Made by a program: the position numbers and the translations under genes. Below the pieces are notes generated by a model that saw only the letters and a list, made by a program, of their open reading frames with translations, was not told where the DNA came from and searched no databases. From Dehalococcoidia bacterium (lineage in GTDB: Bacteria; Chloroflexota; Dehalococcoidia; Lucifugimonadales; Lucifugimonadaceae), in the NCBI GenBank assembly GCA_002708085.1, contig PAOU01000009.1, forward strand, positions 6,127-57,805: 51,679 nucleotides of DNA, read 5' to 3'. This document shows positions 28,022 through 38,090 of the stretch, piece after piece; the stretch's first letter is position 1, and every line of letters starts with the position of its first letter.

Positions 28022-29086
28022 ATGTCCAAAGAATATAATATTGCAGTTATAAAAGGTGATGGAATAGGAACTGAAGTTGTAGAAGAATCATTAAAATTTC
28101 TTAATCACATTGAGAAAAAAACCAATATAAAATTTAACTTTCAGGAATTCCCTTGGGGATCTGAATATTATTTTTCTAATGGTGTAATGATGGAAGAAAA
28201 TGGGGAAAAAAAATTATCTTCATTTGATTCGATTTTTCTTGGTGCAGTAGGACATCCAGACATTCAAGACCATATTACATTAAATGGATTATTATTACCT
28301 ATAAGAAGATACTATGATCAATATATATGTCATCGTCCTTCAGTTCTTTACAAGGGAGTTAAATCACCACTTTCTGATAAGAAACCTGGAAGTATAGATA
28401 TTATTGTTGTAAGAGAAAATACAGAAGGGGAATATGCAAATATAGGTGGATTTCAATATAAAGATACAAGTGATGAAGTAGCTGTTCAAACTGCAGTATT
28501 TACAAGAAAAGGGTGTGAAAGAGTAATGGAATACTCTTTTGAACTATCATTAAAAAGAAATAAAAAAGTATGTTCAATTACTAAAAGTAACGCACAAGGT
28601 TATGGAATGACTTTGTGGGATCGTGTTTTTGAAGATGTATCTAAAAAATATCCAAATGTAGAGACTGAATCATTACTAATAGATGCAGCATGTATGGACT
28701 TCATAAGACAACCTGAAAAATTTGATGTAGTAGTTGCAAGTAACCTCTTTGGAGATATCTTAACAGATATAGCAGCTATGATTACAGGTAGTTTAGGATT
28801 AGCTTCAAGTGCGAACATAAATCCTGATAAAACAAAACCATCAATGTTTGAACCAACACATGGTAGTGCACCAGACATTGCAGGTAAAGGAATAGCAAAC
28901 CCAATGGCTCAGATACTGACTTCAGGGTTAATGATGGATCATCTAGGAGAACCTGAACTTGCTAGAAAAATAGAAAACAGTGTGAAAGTTGTATTAGAAA
29001 AACAAGAAATAAGATCCCCAGACATAGGGGGAAACAATTCTACAACTGAAGTAGGAAATGCAATTGTTAATGAATTGAATTTATAA
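28022..29086 (+). CDS. isocitrate/isopropylmalate/tartrate dehydrogenase family
   Basis: NIAVIKGDGIGTEVVEES, DIIVVRENTEGEYAN, DVVVASNLFGDILTDIAAMITGSLGLASSANI, EPTHGSAPDIAGKGIANP. Confidence 0.94.
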   Translation: MSKEYNIAVIKGDGIGTEVVEESLKFLNHIEKKTNIKFNFQEFPWGSEYYFSNGVMMEENGEKKLSSFDSIFLGAVGHPDIQDHITLNGLLLPIRRYYDQYICHRPSVLYKGVKSPLSDKKPGSIDIIVVRENTEGEYANIGGFQYKDTSDEVAVQTAVFTRKGCERVMEYSFELSLKRNKKVCSITKSNAQGYGMTLWDRVFEDVSKKYPNVETESLLIDAACMDFIRQPEKFDVVVASNLFGDILTDIAAMITGSLGLASSANINPDKTKPSMFEPTHGSAPDIAGKGIANPMAQILTSGLMMDHLGEPELARKIENSVKVVLEKQEIRSPDIGGNNSTTEVGNAIVNELNL

Positions 29087-29104
29087 TCATTTCAAAATCA
29101 TAAA

Positions 29105-30121
29105 TTGATAAATCCCTTTGAAAAAACACAACTAAATTCAACCGGAATATATTTACCTAGATTAGGTTTTGGAGGAGCTCCGATAAGTGGTATATCCATG
29201 AAATCATTTGGAGGAGTAGAAGAAAAAGAAGCTCTGAAAATCATCAACTTAGCTTATAACAAAGGAATAAGATATTTTGATACAGCTCCACTTTATGGAA
29301 TAGGAAATGGAGAAAAAAGATATTCCAAAGTTTTAAGTAAAAAACCAAGAAATGATTTTGTGATATCTACAAAATGTGGAAGGGTAATAGATGTTGAAAA
29401 ATATGAAAAACCAAAATTCTCATCTGAAGTTGAATATACAGAAAACAAAACCATAAAATTTGATTTTTCCAGTGATGGAATTAAAAGATCTCTGGAAGAT
29501 TCACTAAAAAGATTAAATCTTGATTATATTGATATTTTATTACTACACGATTCAGATGTAGAAAATCTTGAAACTAAAGCCAAAAAAACTGCTCTACCAA
29601 CAATGATGCAATTAAAAAATGAGGGAATAGTAAAAGCTATAGGATGTGGAATGAATGAATGGGAAATGCCTTCAAGGTTTATTGATGATTTTAATATAGA
29701 CGTGGTTTTATTAGCTGGTAGATTCACATTATTGGATCACTCATCATTCGAAATATTTTTGCCTAAATGCATAGAAAATAAAGTAAAAGTAATTATAGGG
29801 GGGCCATATAATTCTGGAATATTAGCTGATGATAATTTAAATAAAAACAGTCTATTTAATTATGAAAATGTTCCTCAAAATATACTTAAAAAGGCTATGA
29901 AACTTAATAAAATATCTAAAAAATATAACATACCTCTAAAAGCAGCATCTCTTCAGTATGTTATGAATCACCCTGCGGTGATTTCTACAATTCCAGGATC
30001 ACAAAGTATTTATGAATTAGAAAATAATATAGAAATTTGTAATATAAAGATTCCTGAAGAATTTTGGAAAGACTTAATTCAAAATTCTCTTATACCTAAA
30101 AATGCTTTTTATCCTAAATAA
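29105..30121 (+). CDS. aldo/keto reductase family (TTG start)
   Basis: RLGFGGAPISG, GIRYFDTAPLYGIGNGEKRYSKVL, ISTKCGRV, SLKRLNLDYIDILLLHD. Confidence 0.92.
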   Translation: MINPFEKTQLNSTGIYLPRLGFGGAPISGISMKSFGGVEEKEALKIINLAYNKGIRYFDTAPLYGIGNGEKRYSKVLSKKPRNDFVISTKCGRVIDVEKYEKPKFSSEVEYTENKTIKFDFSSDGIKRSLEDSLKRLNLDYIDILLLHDSDVENLETKAKKTALPTMMQLKNEGIVKAIGCGMNEWEMPSRFIDDFNIDVVLLAGRFTLLDHSSFEIFLPKCIENKVKVIIGGPYNSGILADDNLNKNSLFNYENVPQNILKKAMKLNKISKKYNIPLKAASLQYVMNHPAVISTIPGSQSIYELENNIEICNIKIPEEFWKDLIQNSLIPKNAFYPK

Positions 30122-30281
30122 TCAAAAAGATTAAAGTAAAACTTAAAATTAATAACAACAAAAATATTTCTAAACAACCATTAAAAATCTTAAAACCTTT
30201 TTTGGGAGATTTTCTTTTTACAGTACAATTAACACATGTACAATATGGTGGATGTCCACCTCTATATGATCTTTCATCCAT
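30114..30281 (-). CDS. small protein with CxCxxC motif and C-terminal TM segment (55 aa)
   Basis: Reverse strand: MDERSYRGGHPPYCTCVNCTVKRKSPKKGFKIFNGCLEIFLLLLILSFTLIFLII; occupies an otherwise empty intergenic region; below the track cutoff. Confidence 0.55.
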   Translation of the reverse strand: MDERSYRGGHPPYCTCVNCTVKRKSPKKGFKIFNGCLEIFLLLLILSFTLIFLII

Positions 30282-30427
30282 TTTAATATCTAGTTTCTAT
30301 ATTTATATATCTAGTTTATACTTGTTCTTTATTTTTGTAGAAAATTTATATTAAAAATGATACAAATTATCGATTTTAATAAACAATAAAGTTAAAATCT
30401 TCATTAAATAAAAATTTAGGAGTTATA

Positions 30428-31006
30428 ATGTTCAATCCGGAAGAAACTGAGAATAATTCAGAATCAACTAATTTAGCTCTATGTATATTTCCTCATCTAA
30501 AAGAATTTGCAGTGATAGATTTCACAGAATCTAATAATGGTGATCCCATTAAAATTTTTAATTCTAATAAAATTTTAGATGAAAAATTTTTCACACTAAT
30601 TGAAAATGAATTTAAGAAAATGCTAAAAGATGATGATTTTCCTTTTTTAAATTTAATAGGATTACCCCAAAATATAGAAAATTTAATACGAACACAGACA
30701 TTAGCATCTATTTTAGAAATTCTAAAATCATCCAATAATGAAATTAATGACATGAACAATATAGCCATTTTATTCTTTTCAGGAAAAATATTAGAAATTT
30801 CTAAAGATGAATTAGAAAAAATACTAAATAATTTATTCCATGAAGAAATAGAATTAAATAAAATTAAAGATTCAGTAGATAAAATTTTAGAACTAATGGC
30901 ATCTGAAAAATCTGCTCAAAAATCTCTTATAAAAAATGACTTATATGGTATTATCACTGGAAATAATGAATCATATGCAACTTTATGGGAACGAAGTAAT
31001 AATTAG
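30428..31006 (+). CDS. hypothetical protein
   Basis: 192-aa ORF with SD-like AGGAG upstream of ATG, immediately before alaS. Confidence 0.65.
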   Translation: MFNPEETENNSESTNLALCIFPHLKEFAVIDFTESNNGDPIKIFNSNKILDEKFFTLIENEFKKMLKDDDFPFLNLIGLPQNIENLIRTQTLASILEILKSSNNEINDMNNIAILFFSGKILEISKDELEKILNNLFHEEIELNKIKDSVDKILELMASEKSAQKSLIKNDLYGIITGNNESYATLWERSNN

Positions 31007-31042
31007 TTGAAGAATTAACTATATTTACTGTTTAATAGATAC

Positions 31043-33928
31043 ATGACTATTAATAAATATCTTTCATCAGATGAAATAAGGGATTCTTTTCTTAATTATT
31101 TTGTTAAAAAAAAACATATCACTCATCCAAGTTCATCATTAATTCCTGCTAACGATCCTACGCTATTACTTACCAACTCAGGTATGGCTCAATTTAAATC
31201 ATATTTTTCAGGTGAATCAAAACCACCAAAACCAAGAATTACAACATCACAAAAATGTTTTAGATCTACCGATATTGATGAAGTAGGTGATAACACTCAC
31301 TTAACTTTGTTTGAAATGCTGGGAAATTTTTCATTTGGAGATTACTTCAAAGAAGAAGCATGTAAATGGGGTTTAGAATTACTAATAAATGAATTTGGAT
31401 TAGAAGAAAATAGAATTTTTGCCACTGTACATTCAGATGATAGTGAAGCTAAAAAAATATGGTTAAATTTGGGAATGCCAGAACACAAGATATTTTCTTT
31501 TGATGATAATTGGTGGGGACCAGCAGGATTAGAAGGTCCATGTGGTCCATGTAGTGAATTACATTATTATACAGGTGATTTGCTACCAAATGATTATAAA
31601 TCAGCATCTAAAAACAAATCATGGGGACCCAATGTATCAGATGAATTCTTAGAATTATATAACTTAGTTTTTACTCAGTTTTACCACCATTTAGATGGAC
31701 GAAAAACTGAGTTACCCAAAAAAAATATAGATACTGGTATGGGACTAGAAAGATTAACTTCTGTTATTCAACAAGTTGATAGTTGTTATGATACTGATCT
31801 ATTTACAGAAATTATAGAAAAAATTGAAAACTTATCAGGTATTCAATGGAAAAAGTCTAAATCTTCAGACAAAGCAATTATCATTATTGCAGAACATGTA
31901 AGATCAGCAACATTTTTAATTGGAGATGGTGTAATACCTGAAAATACTGGTAGAGGTTATATATTAAGAAGAATAATAAGAAGAGCTATGAGATATGGAA
32001 TGACTCTAAAAATAAAAGCACCTTTTATGGGTCTTATTGCTGAAGAAGTTATTAGAAAAATGGGTCATCACTATTCTGAATTAATAGAAAATAAGCCTTT
32101 TATATTAAAAGTTTTAGAAGTAGAAGAAACTAAATTCTCTTCTACACTTCAACAAGGTAATACTCTATTAAAAACTTTAATAAAAGATAGAAATCTAATC
32201 CAAGAAAAATTTGATCAAATAAATAAAAATTTAATAAAAATAATATCCAAAGAAAACTTCAAAGATAAAGAATTATTTGATTTATTTGAAAAATCAAAAA
32301 TAGGACCAGAATCACTAATATCGAATCTAATAAATAAAGCTATAGATTTAGAAAAACATATTGCTAAAGAAAAAAATGATCAATTAAAGCTATTAATAAA
32401 AAATATCACAAAATTAAATTGGAAAAACAATATATCTGGATTTGAAGTCGCTTATCTTTATGACACTCTTGGTTTTCCAGCAGAAGTTACTTCTGAGATT
32501 GCTGAAGAATCTAATCTTAAAATTGACTTAGATGAATTCAATAATATCATGGAAAAATTAAAACTTAGAGCAAAATCTTCTTCTCAATTCAAAGGAGATT
32601 TATCCCTACAGAGATTATTTGAAGAAATGGGAATTAGTGAAACTACTTTTCAAGGTCATAACAACTTAAAAACTGATTCTTTAGTCATAGGTATTTTAAA
32701 AAATGATAAACCTACTAAAAAAGCTAATTCAGGAGATGAAATTAAAATAATATTAAACCAAACACCATTTTATCCAGAAGGTGGTGGACAAGTATGAGAT
32801 TCAGGAAAAATATTACAAGAAAAATCTACAAAAATAACCATTTCTGATACTCAAAGTCCAGTATCTGGAATAATAGTTCATGATGGGAAAATAATAGAAG
32901 GCTCTCTAAAAATAGGTGATAATGTAAATGCTGAAGTAGATATTTTATCAAGAGAAAAATCTAAAAGAAATCATACAGGAACACATATTCTTCATGCTGC
33001 TTTAAGACAGGTACTTGGAAAACATGTTAGGCAACAAGGATCTCTAGTTGCTCCAGAAAGACTAAGATTTGATTTTACCCATGTTAAAAAATTAACTGAA
33101 AATGAAATTAATGAGGTTCAAAATCTAGTTAATGAGAAAATACGTCTTAATTTGCCAGTACATAAACATATTACAAGCTACAACGAAGCTATAGAATCTG
33201 GAGCATTAGCTTTTTTCGGAGATAAATATGATCATGAAGTAAGAACTGTTGAGATATCAAATGGTTCTAAGTTCAGCTATGAACTATGTGGAGGAACTCA
33301 CTGTAATTATACTGGAGATATTGGATCATTTTACATTATTTCTGAATCAAGTATCGCTTCAGGTGTAAGAAGAATAGAAGCAGTAACTGGAGTAAATGCA
33401 GAAAAATTAGCAACTAACCATTTATCTATATTAAATAGTTTATCATCATCTCTTAATGTGCCCATATCTGAAATAAAAAATAAAATTAATGATATTACTA
33501 ATGAAATAGAAAAATTAAATAAAAACTATAACAAATTAGAAAATAAAATTCATTCAGAAAATATACTAGATATTGAAAAAACCTCAATAAAAATAGGTAA
33601 TTCAACACTAGTTTCAAGTGTGTTAGATGTACCAAATCAAGAATTATTAAGACAAACAGGAGATCAAATAAAAAATAATATTAAAAGTGGAGCAATATGT
33701 TTAGGTTCTAATATTGAAGGAAAAGCAACACTTATTATTATGGTTACTAAAGATCTTACCAATAAAATAAATGCTAAAGAGTTAATACAAAGTATCTCAC
33801 CAATTATTAATGGAGGTGGTGGTGGTCGGGAAGAATTAGCTCAAGCTGGAGGTAAAAATCCTGAAAAATTAACAGAAGCTATTAAAACTTTTGAGAAAAT
33901 CGTAAAAAACATTCTTTCAACAAACTAA
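31043..33928 (+). CDS. alaS: alanyl-tRNA synthetase, one in-frame TGA at 32795-32797
   Basis: HPSSSLIPANDPTLLLTNSGMAQFKSYF, EMLGNFSFGDYFK, GPCGPCSE, PFYPEGGGQV[TGA]DSGKI, RNHTGTHILHAALRQVLG, YELCGGTHCNYTGDIG, GGGGGREELAQAGG. Track ORFs 31043..32797 and 33152..33928 are the same frame and the stretch between them is open. Confidence 0.95.
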
Positions 33929-34342
33929 ATGACTATTTTAGCAATAGATTATGGAGAAAAAAGAATTGGGATTTCTATTAGTGATCCAGGAAAAATTATT
34001 AGCTTACCCCAAGAACCTATTATGTCAAAAGGGATTAAAAATGATTCTCTAACCATTTCAAAATTAATAGAAAATAATAATATTGAATTAGTAGTTTTAG
34101 GTTTACCATTGACATTAAATGGTGATTTCGGTTTTCAGGCAAAATTCACATCAAATTTTGAAAAAGAATTAAAAAAGCAAACTTCAACACCTATAATAAA
34201 ATTCGATGAAAGATTCACCACTAAACAAGCTAAAGATATATCTAAAAATTCTAAAAAAGCTAATTCAAAAATTGATTCTATCGCAGCTTCAATTATGCTC
34301 CAAACATATTTGGATTCTCGTAGAGATGAGAAGCTAATATGA
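33929..34342 (+). CDS. ruvX: Holliday junction resolvase-like protein (YqgF/RuvX)
   Basis: ILAIDYGEKRIGISISDPG, ELVVLGLPLTLNGDFG, KFDERFTTKQAK, DSIAASIMLQTYLD. Confidence 0.93.
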   Translation: MTILAIDYGEKRIGISISDPGKIISLPQEPIMSKGIKNDSLTISKLIENNNIELVVLGLPLTLNGDFGFQAKFTSNFEKELKKQTSTPIIKFDERFTTKQAKDISKNSKKANSKIDSIAASIMLQTYLDSRRDEKLI

Positions 34343-35184
34343 TTATAAAATTAGGTGTAATAGGGTATCCATTAGGTCACACATTATCTCCTGTATTTCA
34401 ACAGGCAGCACTCGATCATCTTAAAATAAATGGTCAATTTAAAGCTATACCTATTACTCCAGAACAATTACCAAAATTTATTAGAACTATGGATAAAAAC
34501 AATATTAAAGCTGTATGTGTAACTATTCCTCATAAAGAATCAGTATTAGATTTAATAGATGAAATTGATCCAGAAGCTTTAAAAATTGGTGCAGTTAATT
34601 GGATTGTAAATAATGAAGGTAATTTAAAAGGATTTAATACAGACTATAAAGGTTTCTTAAAATCATTAGAATTTGAAACAGGGTTTTCACCATATAAAAA
34701 AACTGCAACGATTTTTGGTAGTGGAGGTTCTTGTAAAGCTGTTTCTCACGCATTGAATTTAGCTGGATTATCAAAACTTTTTATCATCAACAGAACCAAA
34801 AAAAAGGCTGAAAATATAGCTAATGATTTAAAATCAGAAAATTTGGATATTATCCCATTAGATTTTAAAGATTCTATAATTAATAATGTTTTACTAGAAT
34901 CAGAATTAATCATTAATTCTACTTCTTTAGGAATGTCAGGTGGACCTGAACCTAATAATGATTTAATAAATAATTATGATATTAATCCAGGTACTATAGG
35001 ATATGATTTAGTTTATTCTCCTAAAGAAACTCCTTTTTTAAAGAAAATTATTGAAAAGAAAGGAATTCCCGCTTCAGGATTGTCAATGTTGGTATTTCAA
35101 GGAATTGAAGGATTTAAATTGTCCACAGGACAAGATGCGCCTGAAAAATTAATGTTAGATATCACAAATTCCATTTCATTGTAA
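34339..35184 (+). CDS. aroE: shikimate dehydrogenase
   Basis: LGVIGYPLGHTLSPVFQQAALDH, VTIPHKES, GAVNWIV, GFNTDYKGF, FGSGGSCKAVSHAL, NSTSLGMSGG, GLSMLVFQGIEGFKLSTG. Confidence 0.96.
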   Translation: MIIKLGVIGYPLGHTLSPVFQQAALDHLKINGQFKAIPITPEQLPKFIRTMDKNNIKAVCVTIPHKESVLDLIDEIDPEALKIGAVNWIVNNEGNLKGFNTDYKGFLKSLEFETGFSPYKKTATIFGSGGSCKAVSHALNLAGLSKLFIINRTKKKAENIANDLKSENLDIIPLDFKDSIINNVLLESELIINSTSLGMSGGPEPNNDLINNYDINPGTIGYDLVYSPKETPFLKKIIEKKGIPASGLSMLVFQGIEGFKLSTGQDAPEKLMLDITNSISL

Positions 35185-35268
35185 AATTTTTGTATTGATA
35201 AAAAATGGTTAAACTATAATCATATATATAATAATATTATGAATTAATATCTCTTTAAGGAGTAGGGT

Positions 35269-36453
35269 ATGTTTCGTTTTATTACCGCAGGAGAATCTCA
35301 CGGGCCATCATTGTCCGTTATATTAGAAGGTTTACCAGCAGGTTTAAAAATTAACGAAGATAACATCAAAGTTGATTTACAAAGAAGGCAAAAAGGGTTT
35401 GGAAGAGGAGGAAGGATGAAGATAGAAAAAGATCATGCTGTTATTAAATCCGGTGTTAGACACGGGATAAGTATGGGATCACCAATAAGTCTATGGATAG
35501 AAAATAAAGATTTCGAAAATTGGACTGAAGCAATGTCACCTTATCCAGTAAATGAATCGGTAGACAAAAAAGAGTTCACTAAAATCGTACCTGGTCATGC
35601 AGATTTCGCAGGTGCTTTGAAATATAAACAACATGACTTAAGAAATGTTTTAGAAAGAGCTAGTGCCCGAGAGACTACTGCTAGAGTTGCTGCGGGAGCA
35701 CTTTGTAAATCAATGTTGAAAGAACTAGGAATAATCATAAGAAGTAGGGTTATATCTATTGGAGACTCAGTTCCTTCGAATACATTAGATTCTAAAGAAA
35801 TAGAATCAATTAACTGGGAAACAATTGAAAAATCGGAAGTTAGAACAGATTCAAAAGATCTTGAAAAAAAATTTATAGATTCAATACTTAAAGCAAAAAA
35901 AGATAGGACTACTGTTGGAGGAATATTTCAGGTTATTGCTTTCAATATGCCTGTAGGCCTTGGAAGTTTCTCTCAGTGGGACAGAAAACTGGATGGAAAA
36001 ATTGCACAGGCAATGATGAGTATTAATGCTGTAAAAGGTGTAGAAATAGGTTCTGGGTTTCTAAATACAAGAAAACCTGGACGTAATGTTCATGACGTAA
36101 TTATTCCGGACAAATCAGATATAAGAAATTTCAATCACGTATCTAATCATGCTGGAGGACTTGAAGGAGGAGTAAGTAATGGAGAGCCAATTATTGTCAA
36201 TGTAGCAATTAAACCTATAGCAACTATGACGAACCCACTACCATCTGTGGATATTAATTCAGGTGAAATAGTAGAAGCTCAATATAATAGAAGTGATATA
36301 TGTCAAGTTCCACCAGCATGCGTTATAGGAGAGGCAATGTTAGCTCTATCTTTATCTGAGGTGGTAATAGAAAAATTTGGTGGTGATCACATAGATGAGA
36401 TGCTCGCAAATTTTTCAAATTATCAAAAATCTCATAAAGAATTTGGAATTTAA
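35269..36453 (+). CDS. aroC: chorismate synthase
   Basis: AAGGAG RBS; MFRFITAGESHGPSLSVILEGLPAG, RRQKGFGRGGRMKIE, GHADFAGALKY, RASARETTARVAAGA, NHAGGLEGGVSNGEPI. Confidence 0.97.
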   Translation: MFRFITAGESHGPSLSVILEGLPAGLKINEDNIKVDLQRRQKGFGRGGRMKIEKDHAVIKSGVRHGISMGSPISLWIENKDFENWTEAMSPYPVNESVDKKEFTKIVPGHADFAGALKYKQHDLRNVLERASARETTARVAAGALCKSMLKELGIIIRSRVISIGDSVPSNTLDSKEIESINWETIEKSEVRTDSKDLEKKFIDSILKAKKDRTTVGGIFQVIAFNMPVGLGSFSQWDRKLDGKIAQAMMSINAVKGVEIGSGFLNTRKPGRNVHDVIIPDKSDIRNFNHVSNHAGGLEGGVSNGEPIIVNVAIKPIATMTNPLPSVDINSGEIVEAQYNRSDICQVPPACVIGEAMLALSLSEVVIEKFGGDHIDEMLANFSNYQKSHKEFGI

Positions 36454-36457
36454 TCAG

Positions 36458-36994
36458 ATGAAAGATAATCATGAATTTGATTACAACTTATATCTAATAG
36501 GATTATCAGGGACAGGAAAAAGCACTTGTGGAAAAATGTTATCTCAAAAGCTAAATCTGATTTTTATTGATTTAGACAAAGAAATAACAAAAAAAGAAAA
36601 AACTCCAATATCTGAAATATTTTTAAAAAAAGGAGAAAAATATTTCAGAAAAACCGAGACATCTTTACTGGAAAAATTTTCTAAAAAAAAGAACCATATT
36701 ATATCTACTGGGGGAGGAATAGTAGAGAATAATTATAATATGGAAGTAATGAAAAATAGTGGAAAAGTTATTTGGTTGACTGCTTCTCCAATCAATATAA
36801 CCAAAAGGTTAAATTCAAAGTATGCTGAATATAGACCATTACTTGGTAATTCTCCAAATGTTAAAATAATTTCACAAATGCTAGAGAAAAGGAAACTTGT
36901 ATACAATCAAGCAGAATTTAAAATCAACACAAATAATAACTCACCATCAGAAGTGGTAAAAAAACTATCAAAATTATTACTAAAAAATGAATGA
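36458..36994 (+). CDS. aroK: shikimate kinase
   Basis: YLIGLSGTGKSTCGKMLSQKLN (Walker A), FIDLDKEI, HIISTGGGIV, RPLL. Start placed at ATG 36458. Confidence 0.94.
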   Translation: MKDNHEFDYNLYLIGLSGTGKSTCGKMLSQKLNLIFIDLDKEITKKEKTPISEIFLKKGEKYFRKTETSLLEKFSKKKNHIISTGGGIVENNYNMEVMKNSGKVIWLTASPINITKRLNSKYAEYRPLLGNSPNVKIISQMLEKRKLVYNQAEFKINTNNNSPSEVVKKLSKLLLKNE

Positions 36995-38090
36995 TAACAA
37001 CGATAATTTAGCAACTATAGTAAAAACTTCTCAAAGAAATTATAAAGTTTTAGTTGGATATAAAAGTATTGAAGCATTAGGAAATGAATTAGAATCTCTT
37101 AATGTAAATGGGAAAATCTTTTTAATATCTGATAATTCAATCTTCCCAGAATTTATACTCAAAATTCATCATATTTTAGAAAAATCCAAATATAAAACTA
37201 ATATATTCACACTAGACTTTAATGAAAAAACAAAAAATCACTCCACATTAAATGAATTATACAGATGGTATGGAGAACAAAAAATAGAAAGAAATGACAC
37301 AATTATTGCAGTAGGAGGCGGAGTTACAGGTGATATAGTAGGTTTTTCTGCATCAACTTGGCTCAGAGGAGTTAATGTAGTCCATATTCCTACTACTCTA
37401 GCAGCAATGGTAGATGCATCTATAGGTGGTAAAACAGGAATCAATCTAAATATTGGTAAAAATTTAGTTGGAGCTTTTCATCAACCAATTTTAGTATTAT
37501 CTGATACTGAATCTTTAAAAAGTTTACCTAAAAGAGAATTAGCATCAGGTTGGGCAGAAGCTATAAAACATTCATTATTATATGATGAGAAACTTTTAAA
37601 TATTTTCATAAACAAATCATCAGATATTAAAGAACTCAAACATCCTATATCTACAAAAGTAATAAGAGAAAGTGTAAAAATTAAAAGTGAAATAATATCT
37701 CAAGATGAATTTGAAAAAGGGGATAAAAGAATTTTTCTAAACTATGGTCACACAGTAGGACATGCTATAGAGTCAATATCAAAATACTCAAAATTCTTGC
37801 ATGGGGAAGCTGTAAGTATTGGAATGTGTGTTGCTGCAAAAATTTCTGAAATGAGTGGATTTTCTAATCCGAATTTAACTAAACTTCATCAAGAAATTAT
37901 GGAATTGTATAATCTTCCTATTACTATTTCAGATATAAAAGAAGAAGAAATAATTAAATCTATAAAAATAGATAAGAAAGTAAAAGATGGAAAGGTAAGA
38001 TGGATACTTCTGAAAAAGATATCTGACCCTTTCATTAATAATCAAATAGATGATGAAGTATTAATTAAAGCGTTAAAATCTTCTAGATAA
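36987..38090 (+). CDS. aroB: 3-dehydroquinate synthase
   Basis: AVGGGVTGDIVGFSASTWLRGVNVVHIPTTLAAMVDASIGGKTGINL, LNYGHTVGHAIE, HGEAVSIGM. Confidence 0.96.
   Translation: MNDNNDNLATIVKTSQRNYKVLVGYKSIEALGNELESLNVNGKIFLISDNSIFPEFILKIHHILEKSKYKTNIFTLDFNEKTKNHSTLNELYRWYGEQKIERNDTIIAVGGGVTGDIVGFSASTWLRGVNVVHIPTTLAAMVDASIGGKTGINLNIGKNLVGAFHQPILVLSDTESLKSLPKRELASGWAEAIKHSLLYDEKLLNIFINKSSDIKELKHPISTKVIRESVKIKSEIISQDEFEKGDKRIFLNYGHTVGHAIESISKYSKFLHGEAVSIGMCVAAKISEMSGFSNPNLTKLHQEIMELYNLPITISDIKEEEIIKSIKIDKKVKDGKVRWILLKKISDPFINNQIDDEVLIKALKSSR

Noticed and set aside
32795-32797. Selenocysteine insertion at the alaS TGA (and at 14067-14069)
   Set aside because: Neither family has Cys/Sec at this position and I see no convincing stem-loop just downstream of either TGA that would resemble a bacterial SECIS; no sel genes in the window.
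32798-33151. Frameshift or missing segment between the two alaS track ORFs
   Set aside because: Manual translation shows the region between them is open in the same frame; the second ORF simply starts at the next Met.
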